Of a stretch of 64,000 bases of DNA, positions 45,727 through 56,679 are shown in pieces. The stretch is taken from positions 11,110,369 to 11,174,368 of the forward strand of contig CM057161.1 in assembly GCA_029962745.1 (NCBI GenBank). The letters are read 5' to 3'. The notes under the pieces were generated by a model. It worked only from the letters and a program-made list of their open reading frames with translations, had not been told where the DNA came from and did not search any database. Source of the stretch: Echinometra lucunter (Eukaryota > Echinodermata > Echinoidea > Camarodonta > Echinometridae). The position numbers and the translations under genes are program-made. Each line of letters starts with the position of its first letter. The first letter of the stretch is position 1.

Positions 45727-46110
45727 CTGCAGGATGGAGGGAAACATTAATCACAAATAAAATCACAATAATAATTCCACACTTCTAGAAAAAATAACAA
45801 TAAAGGGAACAAGTTGTATAAAAAAAAAAAAGATAACCTCTATATAAGCTAAATTGTTTATGGTGCAAAGCTCTTTCTGCATAGAGAAATTTTTTAAAAA
45901 GAGAAAATTTCCAGACATGAAATGATCTCAAATTATAAACATAAAAATTTGGTCCCTAGGTAAAAACACACTTCTGCAGACACAATTTAAAAATAATGTA
46001 TGTTTTTTATTGTTCTGTAACAAAATTGCTCTAGTCTAAACCACTCAAGTTTCCATTACACTATAGTTTCTGGTCTTCATTTGTCTAGTTCCTTTCACAT
46101 ATGTACCCAC

Positions 46111-46305
46111 CTTGTTCACACGCCTCTCCAGTGAAGCCCCTGCTGCAGACACACTCCCCATCTACACACACCCCATGACGACTGCAGTCCGCTACCAGGC
46201 ATTGATCCCACGGGATGCTGCACTCGGGTCCCTTCCAGCCTCCCACGCACTCACAGAACCCATGGACGTACTGACCCCGGCCAGAGCACAAGACCGGACA
46301 TACAC
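46111..46305 (-). CDS. TENM: Teneurin EGF repeats 2 and 3 exon
   Basis: 195 nt, phase 1 to 1; acceptor TCCTTTAG, donor CAAG|GTGGGT. EGF 2 reads GVCPVLCSGRGQYVHGFCEC: the third cysteine is replaced by tyrosine, leaving five cysteines and one free thiol, exactly as in vertebrate EGF 2 (CSGNGQYSKG) where it makes the intermolecular disulphide of the dimer. EGF 3 (CLVADCSRHGVCVDGECVCS..C) has all six. Confidence 0.96.
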
Positions 46306-46929
46306 CTAAAGGATTGACGGTGAGGATCATTATGGAATTATAGAATTAAATAAGGAATTACATATGAAATGCCTGTTCTATATTATTACTATGTGTTATA
46401 AGAGTAGGATATTGCCTCACTTTCATTGCCTTGTGCTATTTGTATATACACTGATAATATGTATATTATGAAAGAGCACTTTTGTTGATAAATTGTGAAA
46501 GAAGGCTGTGTTATTACAGCTGTTATAAGGGTGTTGTACTATGTTATACATTGTTCTATTTTGACATATGTTAATATAATTATCATTATATCTCTTTGAC
46601 TATTCAAACAAAATATTGATGTGAACATCGATGAATTTCCATGATTAAATACATACATACATAGTTTTGTCAATAAAGTTACTACGTAGCATAAGGTTGC
46701 TTCTTAATCCTAAACATATTTTACACATAGGGTCATTTTAATAGACATGTTTGTGCCTTTCATTTTGAATCAGAATTTTTCATGACTTCAAAGTTAAAAA
46801 TGGAAATGAAAATCTCACTAACAACATTATCAGAACTCAATATTGCGTTAAATTCAAGGTAATATAAAATCTACTTCCATCACATAACACCTTCCTATGA
46901 AAAATTATTGCACAGAAACATGATCTTAA

Positions 46930-47337
46930 CCCATTCGTGACAGGAATTATTTAAAGCCTAATTTGATCAGCTTTTATTCTTCAAATTGGCAACACCAACA
47001 TTTTTATTTTATTGCTACATTTTCCTTATAAAACGCCATGTATCTGAAATGAATATAAATTGACAGAAATTATGATGAGAAGTCGAAAAGTTGCCTATTT
47101 GCAGGGGAAAATGGTGATTTTAAACCTTCCATCACATTGCCAATTTAAGGATTTTAATGCTTATTTTCCTTTTAAAAATTTTCAGCATCAAACAACAAAT
47201 ATTGATGCAAGCAAAATGGGCACAGTTTGCATAGAATTTTTTGCTCTTTCTGCTCATGTATTTGGTATGATTTTTAGGGCTTTGCATCAAAAAATATTAG
47301 GCCAAACCACAAAATGTGGACCTCGGTCACGAATGGG
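46930..47337. mobile_element. TTAA-flanked MITE, unit 1 (+ orientation)
   Basis: Between TTAA at 46,926-46,929 and 47,338-47,341. Ends CCCATTCGTGACAG and GGTCACGAATGGG form about 12-bp terminal inverted repeats. 408 bp. The internal open frame (47,060-47,341) is also present in the inverted second unit but shows no known domain. piggyBac-like by its TTAA target and CCC ends. Confidence 0.8.
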
Positions 47338-47420
47338 TTAATAGAGATGCCATGAGTTCAAAAGCAGAAAAAGTGGACTATACTGGAGTCACAAAAAAAA
47401 TAACAGTACTTGCATATTAA

Positions 47421-47828
47421 CCCATTTGTGACAGAGGTCCACATTTTGTGGTTTGACCTAATAACTTTTGATGCAAAGCCCTAAAAATCATACCAAATAC
47501 ATGAGCAGAAAGAGCAAAAAATTCTACGCAAACTGTGCCCATTTTGGTTGCGTCAATATTCGTTGTTTGATGCTGAAGATTTTTTAAAGGAAAATAAGCA
47601 TTAAAATCCTTTAATTGGCAATGTGATAGAAAGTTTAAAATCACCGTTATCCCCTGCAAATTGGCAATTTTTTGACTTCTCATCATAATTTCTGTCAATG
47701 TATATTCATTTCAGATACATGATGTTTTATAAGAAAAATGTAGCAATAAAATAAAAATGTTGATGTTGCCAATTTGAAGAATAAAAGCTGATCAAATTAA
47801 ACTTTAAATACTTTCTGTCACGAATGGG
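47421..47828. mobile_element. TTAA-flanked MITE, unit 2 (inverted)
   Basis: Between TTAA at 47,417-47,420 and 47,829-47,832. Also 408 bp, and the near-identical reverse complement of the unit at 46,930, separated from it by 79 bp. The two together would form an about 410-bp hairpin stem in the teneurin pre-mRNA, in the intron between EGF 1 and EGF 2. Confidence 0.8.
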
Positions 47829-47844
47829 TTAAATTTGAATATAC

Positions 47845-47943
47845 CTTGTGAGCAATCATCACCAGTGTACTCCTCCTGACATAAACACCGCCCTCTAAGG
47901 CATTCACCACGGCCACTGCAGTCTCCAGGACAACTCCATCCAC
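47845..47943 (-). CDS. TENM: Teneurin EGF repeat 1 exon
   Basis: 99 nt, phase 1 to 1; acceptor TTGCTAG, donor CAAG|GTATAT. It encodes [32 protein letters not shown] with six cysteines, matching CPRNCHGNGECVSGTCHC. The exon begins only 13 bp from the TTAA of the MITE at 47,421-47,828, so the transposon inserted right next to its donor. Confidence 0.93.
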
Positions 47944-48436
47944 CTAGCAAAGAAAAGATGATTTGAGAAGTGAACGCATGAATGTAGGAATGCTAACCGA
48001 TATGTAGTGATGAATTCACTGTTGAGACCATAAACATATTAATTTTCATATTTTACATGAACTTGAAGAAAGATGTGTTAAATCTGCATAAGATATGAAA
48101 CTACTGCTCCAGGAAAGGTTTCGACAAACTTGGTAAAGATAAAATGCTATCACACACACAAAAATAGAATTAAAATCATTCCTTTCTAGAACTTTTGTTT
48201 ACTGATTTCAAAGAAATTTTAATCAATTTAAATCAAAGTGAATTTCATATAACTGCAATAAAAACAGTGTATTAAATTGATACAAGTACTGCATTCACAA
48301 CTACTGCGTGTGCTCTTGATTAGCATTTTTTCACTGCTTACATTAAAAGCATTTCCAGATTAAAATATTCTAAAATAATATCTGATTGATACACGTTTGT
48401 AAAAATCCAATTCAATAGCAAAATAGTGCTTCTTAC

Positions 48437-48967
48437 TTTTGTGTCTCGTAACAAGGCTGACTTGCTCAGCATATGGACCATCATTGAATACTGCAATGTA
48501 CCATTCTCCTGCTTGCAATTCCTCCATGAATGACCACGTATGCATCAGGTGACTGTTTGACCTTCTGACCCTTGACTCCGCCTTGGTCTGTTCATATTTC
48601 AATCCACCAAGCCGTAGTACATCGTGGTAAGTCAGTTCAGGCGTTTCCGCATCGAGTGTCTCTGCATCGAGCTCTTCTGCATGGAGTGTGTTCAGGCTTC
48701 GCTTCAATCTCCTGCCTGTGCCAACGTGCACCTGCATAAAGTCATAGAAGCTATGTGAGGGCGCCCTCGCCTGCTGGCCATACATGACAAAGCCGTTCCT
48801 TCGGGACAGGGTCAGGTTGAACTGGATGAGGGTGGAGGAGTCGACGGGACTGAAGAGGGTCCAGAAGTGACCTGGCGGAATCTCCTTCTGTGCCGCACTA
48901 CCAAATGTGTACGGTACGGCTGGACTGTGGACGGGCGGTGTGGTGGTAGTGAATGCTGTTGTTAATT
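48437..48967 (-). CDS. TENM: Teneurin extracellular juxtamembrane exon with furin-like sites
   Basis: 531 nt, phase 1 to 1; acceptor CTGCATAG, donor CAAAA|GTAAGA. It encodes a Thr/Pro-rich lead, then a jelly-roll-like region conserved in teneurins (IPPGHFWTLFSPVDSSTLIQ; LTLSRRNGFVMYGQQARAPS; GEWYIAVFNDGPYAEQVSLV against the family's GIWHLAFYNDGKNAEQVSF). RRLKR|S and RVRR|S fit the furin consensus RX(K/R)R. A short acidic tandem LDAETLDAET lies between them. Confidence 0.94.
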
Positions 48968-49476
48968 CTATGCAGGAATAAAACACACCAGATTAAGAAT
49001 TACCCTATTCTCAGTCTAAACAAACCCAAATAAAACTTCATCATTACCCACAGATAACCCACACATAAGTGTTTAAGGAGAAATAACTGTAAAGGATATT
49101 GTGTTTACAAAACACAGATCAATTTCCCAAGGATATCTTGATCAAGAACATGCATTACATAGATCTATATTGAAGAGTTTGTTTGCAAAAGGGGTTAGAT
49201 CCACTTTTATAACTTCAGAGAAAATGCATTTGTTTGCCAGACTTTGTACAGGTGTCTATGGAAAAATAAAAATAGAAAGTGCATTTTTTCACAAGTGCTC
49301 TGAAAATTTAGCTTAGAGCTTTTGTTCAAAAGACAGGTATAGGGTTGATCAATGTTCTGATATCAATAACTCAATTTCACCATAAGTGGATCTAGCCCCT
49401 TTTGCAAACAATTCTTCATTTGATATTTTTTATCAGTCAAGACATCATAACACGTCAGAGACACCTAGGAATTTAC

Positions 49477-49614
49477 CTATTTCATTGGCTGGCGGAGGAG
49501 GCCTCTTTGGTTTTCTCGTCGTTCTATCCTCATTACCTAGGTTTCCAGAGGAAGTTGGTCTCGTATCAACATTGACTGTGTTGGGCATGCTGGGTAGAGG
49601 TCTACTCAGGGTCA
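49477..49614 (-). CDS. TENM: Teneurin extracellular linker exon
   Basis: 138 nt, phase 1 to 1; acceptor TGACCCCAG, donor ATAG|GTAAAT. It encodes VTLSRPLPSMPNTVNVDTRP and TTRKPKRPPPPANEI. Low-complexity Ser/Pro/Lys linker following the membrane helix. It splices in phase to both neighbours; because it is symmetrical (phase 1-1) it could be an alternatively used cassette. Confidence 0.8.
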
Positions 49615-50156
49615 CTGGGGTCAATGGTCACAGGGGTGAAGGGTCAAGAAAACATCAAAGATTACATAGGAAGATTATATTGGAACAGTAGATTGGAATA
49701 TTTATCATACACGACATATATTCTGACATATATGAATATAAATAAATGTATATACACATGTGCATAAATATATTTGAATGAATACAAAATTCTGACACAG
49801 GGGTATATTACAAGATGTCAGTTTCAGAGGTAGCAGGAAATCCATTGTACAGGGTTGGTGGTAACACATATTCATAGCTGTTCAAGTTCTTTCATGTGGT
49901 CATAAGATTTTACATATACATGGGAGCCCGCACAAAGTTTCAAAGTCACAGAGATGTGCACTTATACCGAAGTCAAGGACATTTCCCTCTGATCCTAGTC
50001 CTGAAGAGCCATAGTTTCATTCGTTCCATAAAGGGTTCACAATAAGCTTCCCAGTACTTAATAAGGAACCTGGCGCAATATCTATCAACTTGGTGTTCAG
50101 AATGTTGTCTATTGAGGGCCACAGTGACTTTAATCAAACAAAAAGGAAATGTTCTT

Positions 50157-50284
50157 CCAGGGGAGTATTTCATCTAGTGTCTTGTCAGTGAACAACTATT
50201 ATTTGCTACTGAAATCTTTGCATCTGACTGGCTGAGAGCAAATTTGTCAGTAAACTGACAAGACTCTTGATGAAACACCGCCCA
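50157..50284. mobile_element. Short palindromic element (TTTCAT family), copy 2
   Basis: Left GGGGAGTATTTCATCTAGTG, right GACTCTTGATGAAACACCGC; the core contains CTACTGAAATCTTTGCATCT and GGCTGAGAGCAAATTTGTCA, shared with 3,424-3,559. In a teneurin intron. Confidence 0.75.
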
Positions 50285-50355
50285 GTTCTCAACATTCAAT
50301 ATCTTGTAGACGATTAGCAACAAGACAGAGGGAAAGGCACAATGACAGTGCTTAC

Positions 50356-50570
50356 CTGCAAAGTATGTGACAAGAGCAAGAAGGGCTATAGTGAGTAAGA
50401 CAAGAATGACGGCTAAACAGCGCCACGACATGTGGTCTTTACAGCCGTACTTCTGCTGCATTGTGGGATATTTCAGCTCGGAGGCATCGTTGGTCCTTTT
50501 GCCGTTGTTCATACCAGGGTAGACAGGCATGGGAACTCCTGTACCCATGCTCAGAGGGTATTCAAATAAC
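50356..50570 (-). CDS. TENM: Teneurin exon with the transmembrane helix
   Basis: 215 nt, phase 2 to 1; acceptor TTTGCTGCAG, donor GCAG|GTAAGC. It encodes the end of the cytoplasmic tail (LFEYPLSMGTGVPMPVYPGM, KYPTMQQKYGCKDHMS) and the membrane helix WRCLAVILVLLTIALLALVT. The WRCLAV start matches vertebrate teneurins (WKCTAL/WRCLAV). The basic/hydrophilic N-terminal side and extracellular EGF side give type II orientation. Confidence 0.96.
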
Positions 50571-51258
50571 CTGCAGCAAAAAAAAAAACAAAAACAGAAA
50601 ACATAAAGATGGCTTGATATGAAAGAGAGTGTTGCTACAGCTTCTCTCTCTATCATTTACTCTTTCTCTCTCTCTTTCTACTGTTTGGTTCTTCTGCCGC
50701 AAATACATATTTGAGTTATGAGTATTAAAGTGATTACATAATGGTACAAAAAATTTTGATATATGATCGAGAATAGAATTCTAAGAAGAATAACATTAAA
50801 ACTTTGATGATTTTCAATCGAAATCAATGCATTTTGGCTAATTTTCTCATAAAAAGTCAAGAGTTGACCAAAATATTTGAGTATGAGATATGACGTAAAA
50901 GTGGGTACCCAGCTTCGCGCATTGCAGTTGTGCTGCGCGATAGACTGTACAATATGTATTATACCTTGTGCGCATTTTGCTATAATTGCGTGACAAGGTA
51001 CCCACTTTGACGTCATTTTGACGTAAAAGTGGGTACCCAGTTGAAACTGGGTCACAGCTGAGGGGTCAAAAATACCCTGAAATCTTACCAAATTTGGGGG
51101 TTTCCTTGGCAAGACGACTTTAAAAAAAACTTAAGGCAGATGATTTTCTGCTGATAAAATCATGCTCTTTTAAATGAGCTAACATTGTTTCAGCATTGGG
51201 TAACCCCTTTAAATGTGTCCTCAGGAGCAGCAGCAGCAGCAGCAGTAGCATCACCACT

Positions 51259-51442
51259 GCACTACTTAGACTAAGAACTTCTGTCGGCCACTGCAGAACC
51301 AACCTAGCAAAGTGGGGGTACAATGAAAATGACGACACCACCTGCCTGTGTGGAGACTGGAGAGGAGCAGACTATGCAACATCTCCTTGTCTGCCCACTT
51401 CTACCAGCACTTTGCACCCATGATGATCTGGCAGCTCTGACC
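51259..51442 (+). pseudogene. Non-LTR retrotransposon C-terminal fragment
   Basis: One frame reads LLRLRTSVGHCRTNLAKWGY then TTCLCGDW; a shifted frame continues EEQTMQHLLVCPLLPALCTH. The order LRTGVGRC..LHKWG..C.CG..EQTMQHLL.CP is typical of the C-terminal cysteine-containing end of retroelement reverse transcriptases. It is short and frameshifted, so dead, and lies in a teneurin intron in antisense. Preceded by a (CAG)n-like AGCAGC run. Confidence 0.65.
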
Positions 51443-51757
51443 CCTGTATGATGCAATGATCTACCACTCGACAGGGACAATCTAAGCCTAGATGTACCTG
51501 TTGAGGCGTAGTGATCGGATAAGAAGAAGACTGCACTACCATCATCATTTTCACTTTAATAATCATCCTTCTTCTTCTTTTCCTCCTCCTCTTTCTCTTC
51601 CTCCCTACCCTCCCCCATCACCTTCATCACTTTAAACCTCTTCCTTCTCATCACCATCATCACTATCATCATGAGTATCTTTATGATTGTAATGTTCACA
51701 ACATTTGCCTCCACTTATCCACACATCACAAAAAAATAACATCATCACTCCTCTTAC

Positions 51758-51995
51758 CTCTCTTGCCTATGCCTGGCATTGTTGAGTTCACTTAGATTCC
51801 CACTGTTCGTCGCCAGGCTACTGGTGGTATGTAACGTCTGAAGATCGCAGGTGGTCATCAGGGGTACTGCATGGATGATGTTACCGGTCCTAGGCTGGAG
51901 ATACATCCCGCTGGAGCCTGGTAACGTCTGGGAGGCGGCGTTGGACATGGTGTGCCGCAGCGAGTTGGGGTCTCCTATTGAGTTGTACTGATTTT
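51758..51995 (-). CDS. TENM: Teneurin cytoplasmic-tail exon
   Basis: 238 nt, phase 1 to 2; acceptor TCATCGTCAG, donor GAGAG|GTAAGA. It encodes ENQYNSIGDPNSLRHTMSNA, QPRTGNIIHAVPLMTTCDLQ and ends LNNARHRQER. Ser/Thr/Asn-rich and without recognised motif, as usual for divergent invertebrate teneurin tails. Assigned by phase and position. Confidence 0.88.
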
Positions 51996-52072
51996 CTGAC
52001 GATGAAAGTGAAAATCTCTGTTAGTGTGTCTTCTTCGTCATCTTGCCATGAAGAATTCACAAGTAACATCTT

Positions 52073-52222
52073 GACCTTGTTTCATAAAACTTGTTATCAG
52101 TAACAACTTCCACACTTCTATGAGAAATTTGCTCTCAGCCAATCAGATGCAAGGATTTCAGTAGCTTATAACAGTTACTGCAACTTGCTATCAATATCAA
52201 GTTTTATGAAATGGGGCCCTGG
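52073..52222. mobile_element. Short palindromic element (TTTCAT family), copy 3
   Basis: Left TTGTTTCATAAAACTTGTTA; right CAAGTTTTATGAAATGGGGC. The core CTCAGCCAATCAGATGCAAG matches the complementary core of the copies at 3,424 and 50,157. In a teneurin intron. Confidence 0.75.
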
Positions 52223-52677
52223 TAAAAACTTTACTCATTAGAATTTTGGACATATTACCAAATGACATTTACACTCCATATCAGCAAAGTCAAGCTGCAC
52301 AAAAAAGAAATATATCATGGCCTATACTTCAAAATTAAAAAAAAATTTCACAGAAGCAAAATTACTAGGGTTATTATCCTAATTGGCCTTATCGTATTTT
52401 CTCAGAATTTTAGAAATGGAAAAAAAAAGAGAAAAATAGCAAGCAAGAGAGAGAGAGAGAGAAAAAACAGCAACTTTCAAAGCTAATGGTTAAAAAAAAT
52501 ATAATAAAAAATACTTTTGACTTGGTCTCAGACAAACGTGATGAAAACAGAAATACATATTTTCACAACATCCAAGACCTTAGAGAAGGCTATAATATAT
52601 CACATGAATTTTGAGGAGCATCATATAAAGGAAAATATTGTGGTTTTTCAACATAATGGTTTTACAAATGGATATAC

Positions 52678-52953
52678 CTTTTATTGAGCTATAGATGCCA
52701 GTTCCAGTACTATACGAATGCGGTAATGAGCCCATGAAGGTGGTTTCTTCTTCATCCTCATTGGTGGGTTGCAGCTGATGATACACGATGCCATGGGGAG
52801 GGTAAGGCACCCCATTGGTTGGAAGACTGGCTCCTCGCCCCTGATTGGCTGCTGGTGTGCCTTGGAATGCTCCATTGTGTGGGTGGGGGTAGGTGGAGAG
52901 GCCCATGGGAGGGTAGCCGGGCATGCTGGATAAATGGTCCAGTCTTATTGCAC
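52678..52953 (-). CDS. TENM: Teneurin cytoplasmic-tail exon (Pro/Gly-rich)
   Basis: 276 nt, phase 1 to 1; acceptor TCCTCCCCAG, donor AAAAG|GTATAT. It encodes AIRLDHLSSMPGYPPMGLST, YPHPHNGAFQGTPAANQGRG, and TNEDEEETTFMGSLPHSYST. Proline- and tyrosine-rich, probably a disordered signalling tail. Symmetrical phase. Confidence 0.88.
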
Positions 52954-53151
52954 CTGGGGAGGATAGGAAAAAAAAGAACATCTCAGACTGAATATTCCAA
53001 TCATGATGTAAAAGAAAAGAAGATATGAAACTTTCAATTGTTACAAATCTGTATGATATCCCTTTAAAGAAAAAAGAACAAGAGAAAGAGAAAGAGAAAC
53101 AGGACAAACTTTATGAAAGTAAGGGGAAGACTGGAGACATTTTGCACCTAC

Positions 53152-53272
53152 CTTGTGGATCTTCATGATGATGTAATGGCATTTCCTGCTCATGATCTAT
53201 CTCGGTCTCTGTCATAGTCAGGCTAGATCTTGTACTGTGACTGCCTGTTGAATGCGCATCTAGACTCTGTTT
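53152..53272 (-). CDS. TENM: Teneurin cytoplasmic-tail exon with conserved TETE motif
   Basis: 121 nt, phase 0 to 1; acceptor ATCCACAG, donor CAAG|GTAGGT. It encodes KQSLDAHSTGSHSTRSSLTM, TETEIDHEQEMPLHHHEDPQ. RSSLTMTETEIDHEQE aligns with the vertebrate ANSNLTLTDTEHENTE in the teneurin N-terminal region, the best evidence that this belongs to the cytoplasmic domain. Confidence 0.9.
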
Positions 53273-55984
53273 CTGTGGATTGCACATATGAAACGTATAA
53301 CAATATACACGAGAACCAGTGATGAGCAACTTAGTTCTGGAAAGGTTTAAACTAAAAGAAACTCTGAACAAAACTTAATTGATCTCAGGTTAAAACAAGG
53401 ATACAGCACCAAAATCAAATGTTTTAAATAGCATTTCAAAAAAAAGAGCTCAAGTAAACCAAAACATTTTTTTTTTTCAAAACTACTGAGAATTTCAATA
53501 ATGCTGTGCATATTTTATCTGACATTGCAAATTGTTTAATACACAATTAAAATTGGAATCTAATACTTAATCTGAAATGTACATCAACAATATGAATCTA
53601 TCTCATATATCATATTAAATAACTTGAGGCTTATCATTAACAGTTTTGACAAATGTACTACCATACCTAATTAAACTGAATAAAAGGCAAACTACTAGTA
53701 TTAAAAAAAGAATTGTTTCTTATGATTGGGATGAAACAGTGTATACCTACAAAATGTAAGAAGGTAATAATAGTAACAAATTGAAAATAAAAAGCACAAT
53801 TATCATTTCAAATGGCAGTCATGATTTCTGTATTCAATCACTAAGCATATAGAGAGTACGAATGTCTGAAATGGCTGTTTCTTCTTTTTTCTTTTCCAAA
53901 ACAAGTGCCTGCAGCATCATAGCAAAGACCCAATCAGCAATTCATTTGCTTTAACCATCTAATGATCAGTATGCATGAATTTCACGATAAGTCAATGATG
54001 AACGTCAAATCATGCTAAGTCCAAGTTTGAATAGGGATTAACTTTAAAGGCAGTGGAACTTTTAAAGAATTTTTTTTTCAAAACCACTTGCAATTGCACA
54101 CATGCAACAGATCAAATCAGATTTCTGGAATTGGTGTTACAATAAAACAGCCGAACTAAATGAAACAGATAACTTACAGAAAATAAAGCAGATTTTCTGT
54201 TAAAGAACAGATCACCCAAATTGAAAACAACTAAATAATAGATGTTTGGAACTGTAAAATCGGAAAAAGCACTGAACAAACATACATACGTACTTAAACT
54301 TTTCAACATGTGTGCATGTCGAAAAGCACAATTTATCTGTGTGTTCTATGCTATTTTCTGACTGGAAAACAGGTTTATCTAAATTAGACATGATTTTAAA
54401 AAGATTTTGTTCCAGGTCTTCTGTGGGTCAGTTTCAATAGATTAAGAATATAATGGCAAATCACTAGACAAAATAATTTAGTGGAAATAATTAATTCTGA
54501 ATATTATGCTGTGTGCATATTCTTAAAGATATAGGCTTTGGCCAAAATGAAAAACTGTACTTAATTTTAACACGTTTGGATCTGAAATCAATCCAAGTGC
54601 CTTTAAAGACCCAACAAATTGTACCAATCTCTGATGGCAAGAGAAAGATTGGAATCCCTGCGAAGGGCCTCCAGTAGCAAGTCAGAAGAGTCTCATGGCT
54701 GCCGTGTGGTGTTAGAGATGGATAAGCCTTATGATGGATTGTGATTATCTTTTCATATGTTTCTAAAAAAAATTTCATGCAGACTTTTTCCAAAGGACTT
54801 TGCTCGGTACTTGGAAGCATCAAGTACAGGGAATGATTAATCACCAGATATTCAGCCTTTTTTCTTTCAAGAGAAAAGCTTAAGAGAGGATTGGTATGAA
54901 ATTTCACCTAATTCCTTCTTGTAATAAGGACAAAATAGAGAAATAGACTGAGGAATAGATTTTTAAAAAATAATACTAAATCAACACCTTGGGCAATTTT
55001 CTCCAAGAAATAGAATGTCGGTACACAACAAACAAAACATATAATTCTTTAAAACAAAGCTAAATATTCACTTCTGGTAATGAAATTGCATTTCTAAGAG
55101 AAATGGACTGAATTAATTCTGTATGTCAGTTATGCAACGGATGGGATGCTCAGGCCAGCAAAATAGGAACAAACAAAATGATAACTTGATGGAAATCATA
55201 TTTCTTAGAAAGGCATACAGATACAAGACCCTGACTCTATTCACTCTATTTCTATAGCTTTTTCTTACTTATTACTCTATGGTTATACATTCTGTACCAT
55301 ATTCTCAGTTGAGCGATATTATTTAGTGCCAACTTGGAAATTCAGATGAATAATTCTCTGTGATTGTTGTTTGGTGCGATTCCTAGTGACCCCATGGACA
55401 AAATTTCTCTAGGATTTTTGTGTCTTGTGAAACTTAACATACATGCAGATCTCTCTAGAACTGGTCTGTTCCTATCAACCTTTCTATCAATAACAGATCT
55501 AACAATTATCTTGACACTGTCCATACTCAAATCTAGTCAATTCTAACTATACAATTTATTTCGATTCATCCTACCCTACATATTAATAGAGTGCCCCCGC
55601 ATGGCTTCTGACTTGCCTAGGTCAAGCTAAACCGAGAAGTCTGCTCAAAGTAGTACAAGCTGGACTGGCAAGATTTTGTCTATAGAGCGAGGAGGTGTTA
55701 TCTGTTACAGGCATATGACAGGTGTACTAAAGTTTGCATGTGCTGCAAATTTCTTTCCTCTCAATTACGGCCTTGTATATTGTAAGGATCCCCCCCCCCC
55801 CTCTTTTTTTCTCTCTCCTTATGTAATATATATACATGTACGACTTTGTTTACAGAAAAACAAAATAATACAAAATTAAGTCATCAAAAGGGTTTTTTTT
55901 TTAACAATGCAACTGAGATGGTGTAAATATTCATATTTTGAATGACAGTGCCATAAAAACTAAAAACAACAACAACCCACTCAC
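53273..55984 (-). other. Teneurin intron, no additional gene seen
   Basis: 2.7 kb of AT-rich intron. A 138-residue frame at 54,491-54,907 has no recognised domain, no good splice sites matched to teneurin phases, and AT-biased composition. No clear transposon boundary was found. Confidence 0.6.
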
Positions 55985-56136
55985 ATGTAAATAGTGATCA
56001 ACTTCTTGTAGTAGTTGATCATGGTTCATATCTCCTCTTGTAGAGGTACTAACATTGATGGACCCTTCCATACTGCCGAGTGTAGAGTCAAAGTTATCTG
56101 TAGAGGGGCATTTCAGGTCCGATGGCCTTTCTTTAC
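55985..56136 (-). CDS. TENM: Teneurin cytoplasmic-tail exon, most 5' confident exon
   Basis: 152 nt, phase 1 to 0; acceptor TCTTTCACAG, donor CAT|GTGAGT. It encodes GKERPSDLKCPSTDNFDSTL, GSMEGSINVSTSTRGDMNHD and QLLQEVDHYLH, then splices in phase to KQSLDAH at 53,272. No start codon suits the conserved length, so at least one upstream coding exon is required. Confidence 0.82.
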
Positions 56137-56679
56137 CTGTGAAAGAGAAAACAGAGAAATCAAGTACATTTTTAAACTGTAATATGATATTATTATTTGT
56201 TATGACATTAATCATTCTATGTAATTTTAATCACTGCTGAACAGTTCTTCAGAACCTTTGCTTAAAAGGGCCTTGTAAGAACTGTGTATCATCATTTATC
56301 AAAATATGATATAATTTCAATTATTCATGGCTTGAAGTATGCTTTCCCATTTATAGTAATTATTTAATATTATATGTGATCAGTTATCACGTGTCATTCA
56401 AATATAACCTTGACACTCACACTCAAACAGAAACAGTGGAAATCGAAAGATGAGAAAAAAAGAAACTTTGAGAAGATGAGCAAATTAAGGCACAGAAAGA
56501 GCTGAGATTTTCCATAAAAGGTTAGAATATCTGTAAGATGAGAAGAAGAAACAATTAGCCATGAATCCAGCTTTATCCATTTTACAAATCCTTTACCATG
56601 GGATAGCAGATAATACTGAAAGTCAACATGGGAGAAATGAAAACACCCAATTTCTCCCAAATATTCTTGAAATTTTAAC

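Noticed and set aside
54491..54907. 138-residue minus-strand frame in a teneurin intron
   Set aside because: No domain, AT-biased, and no splice sites matching the neighbouring exon phases.
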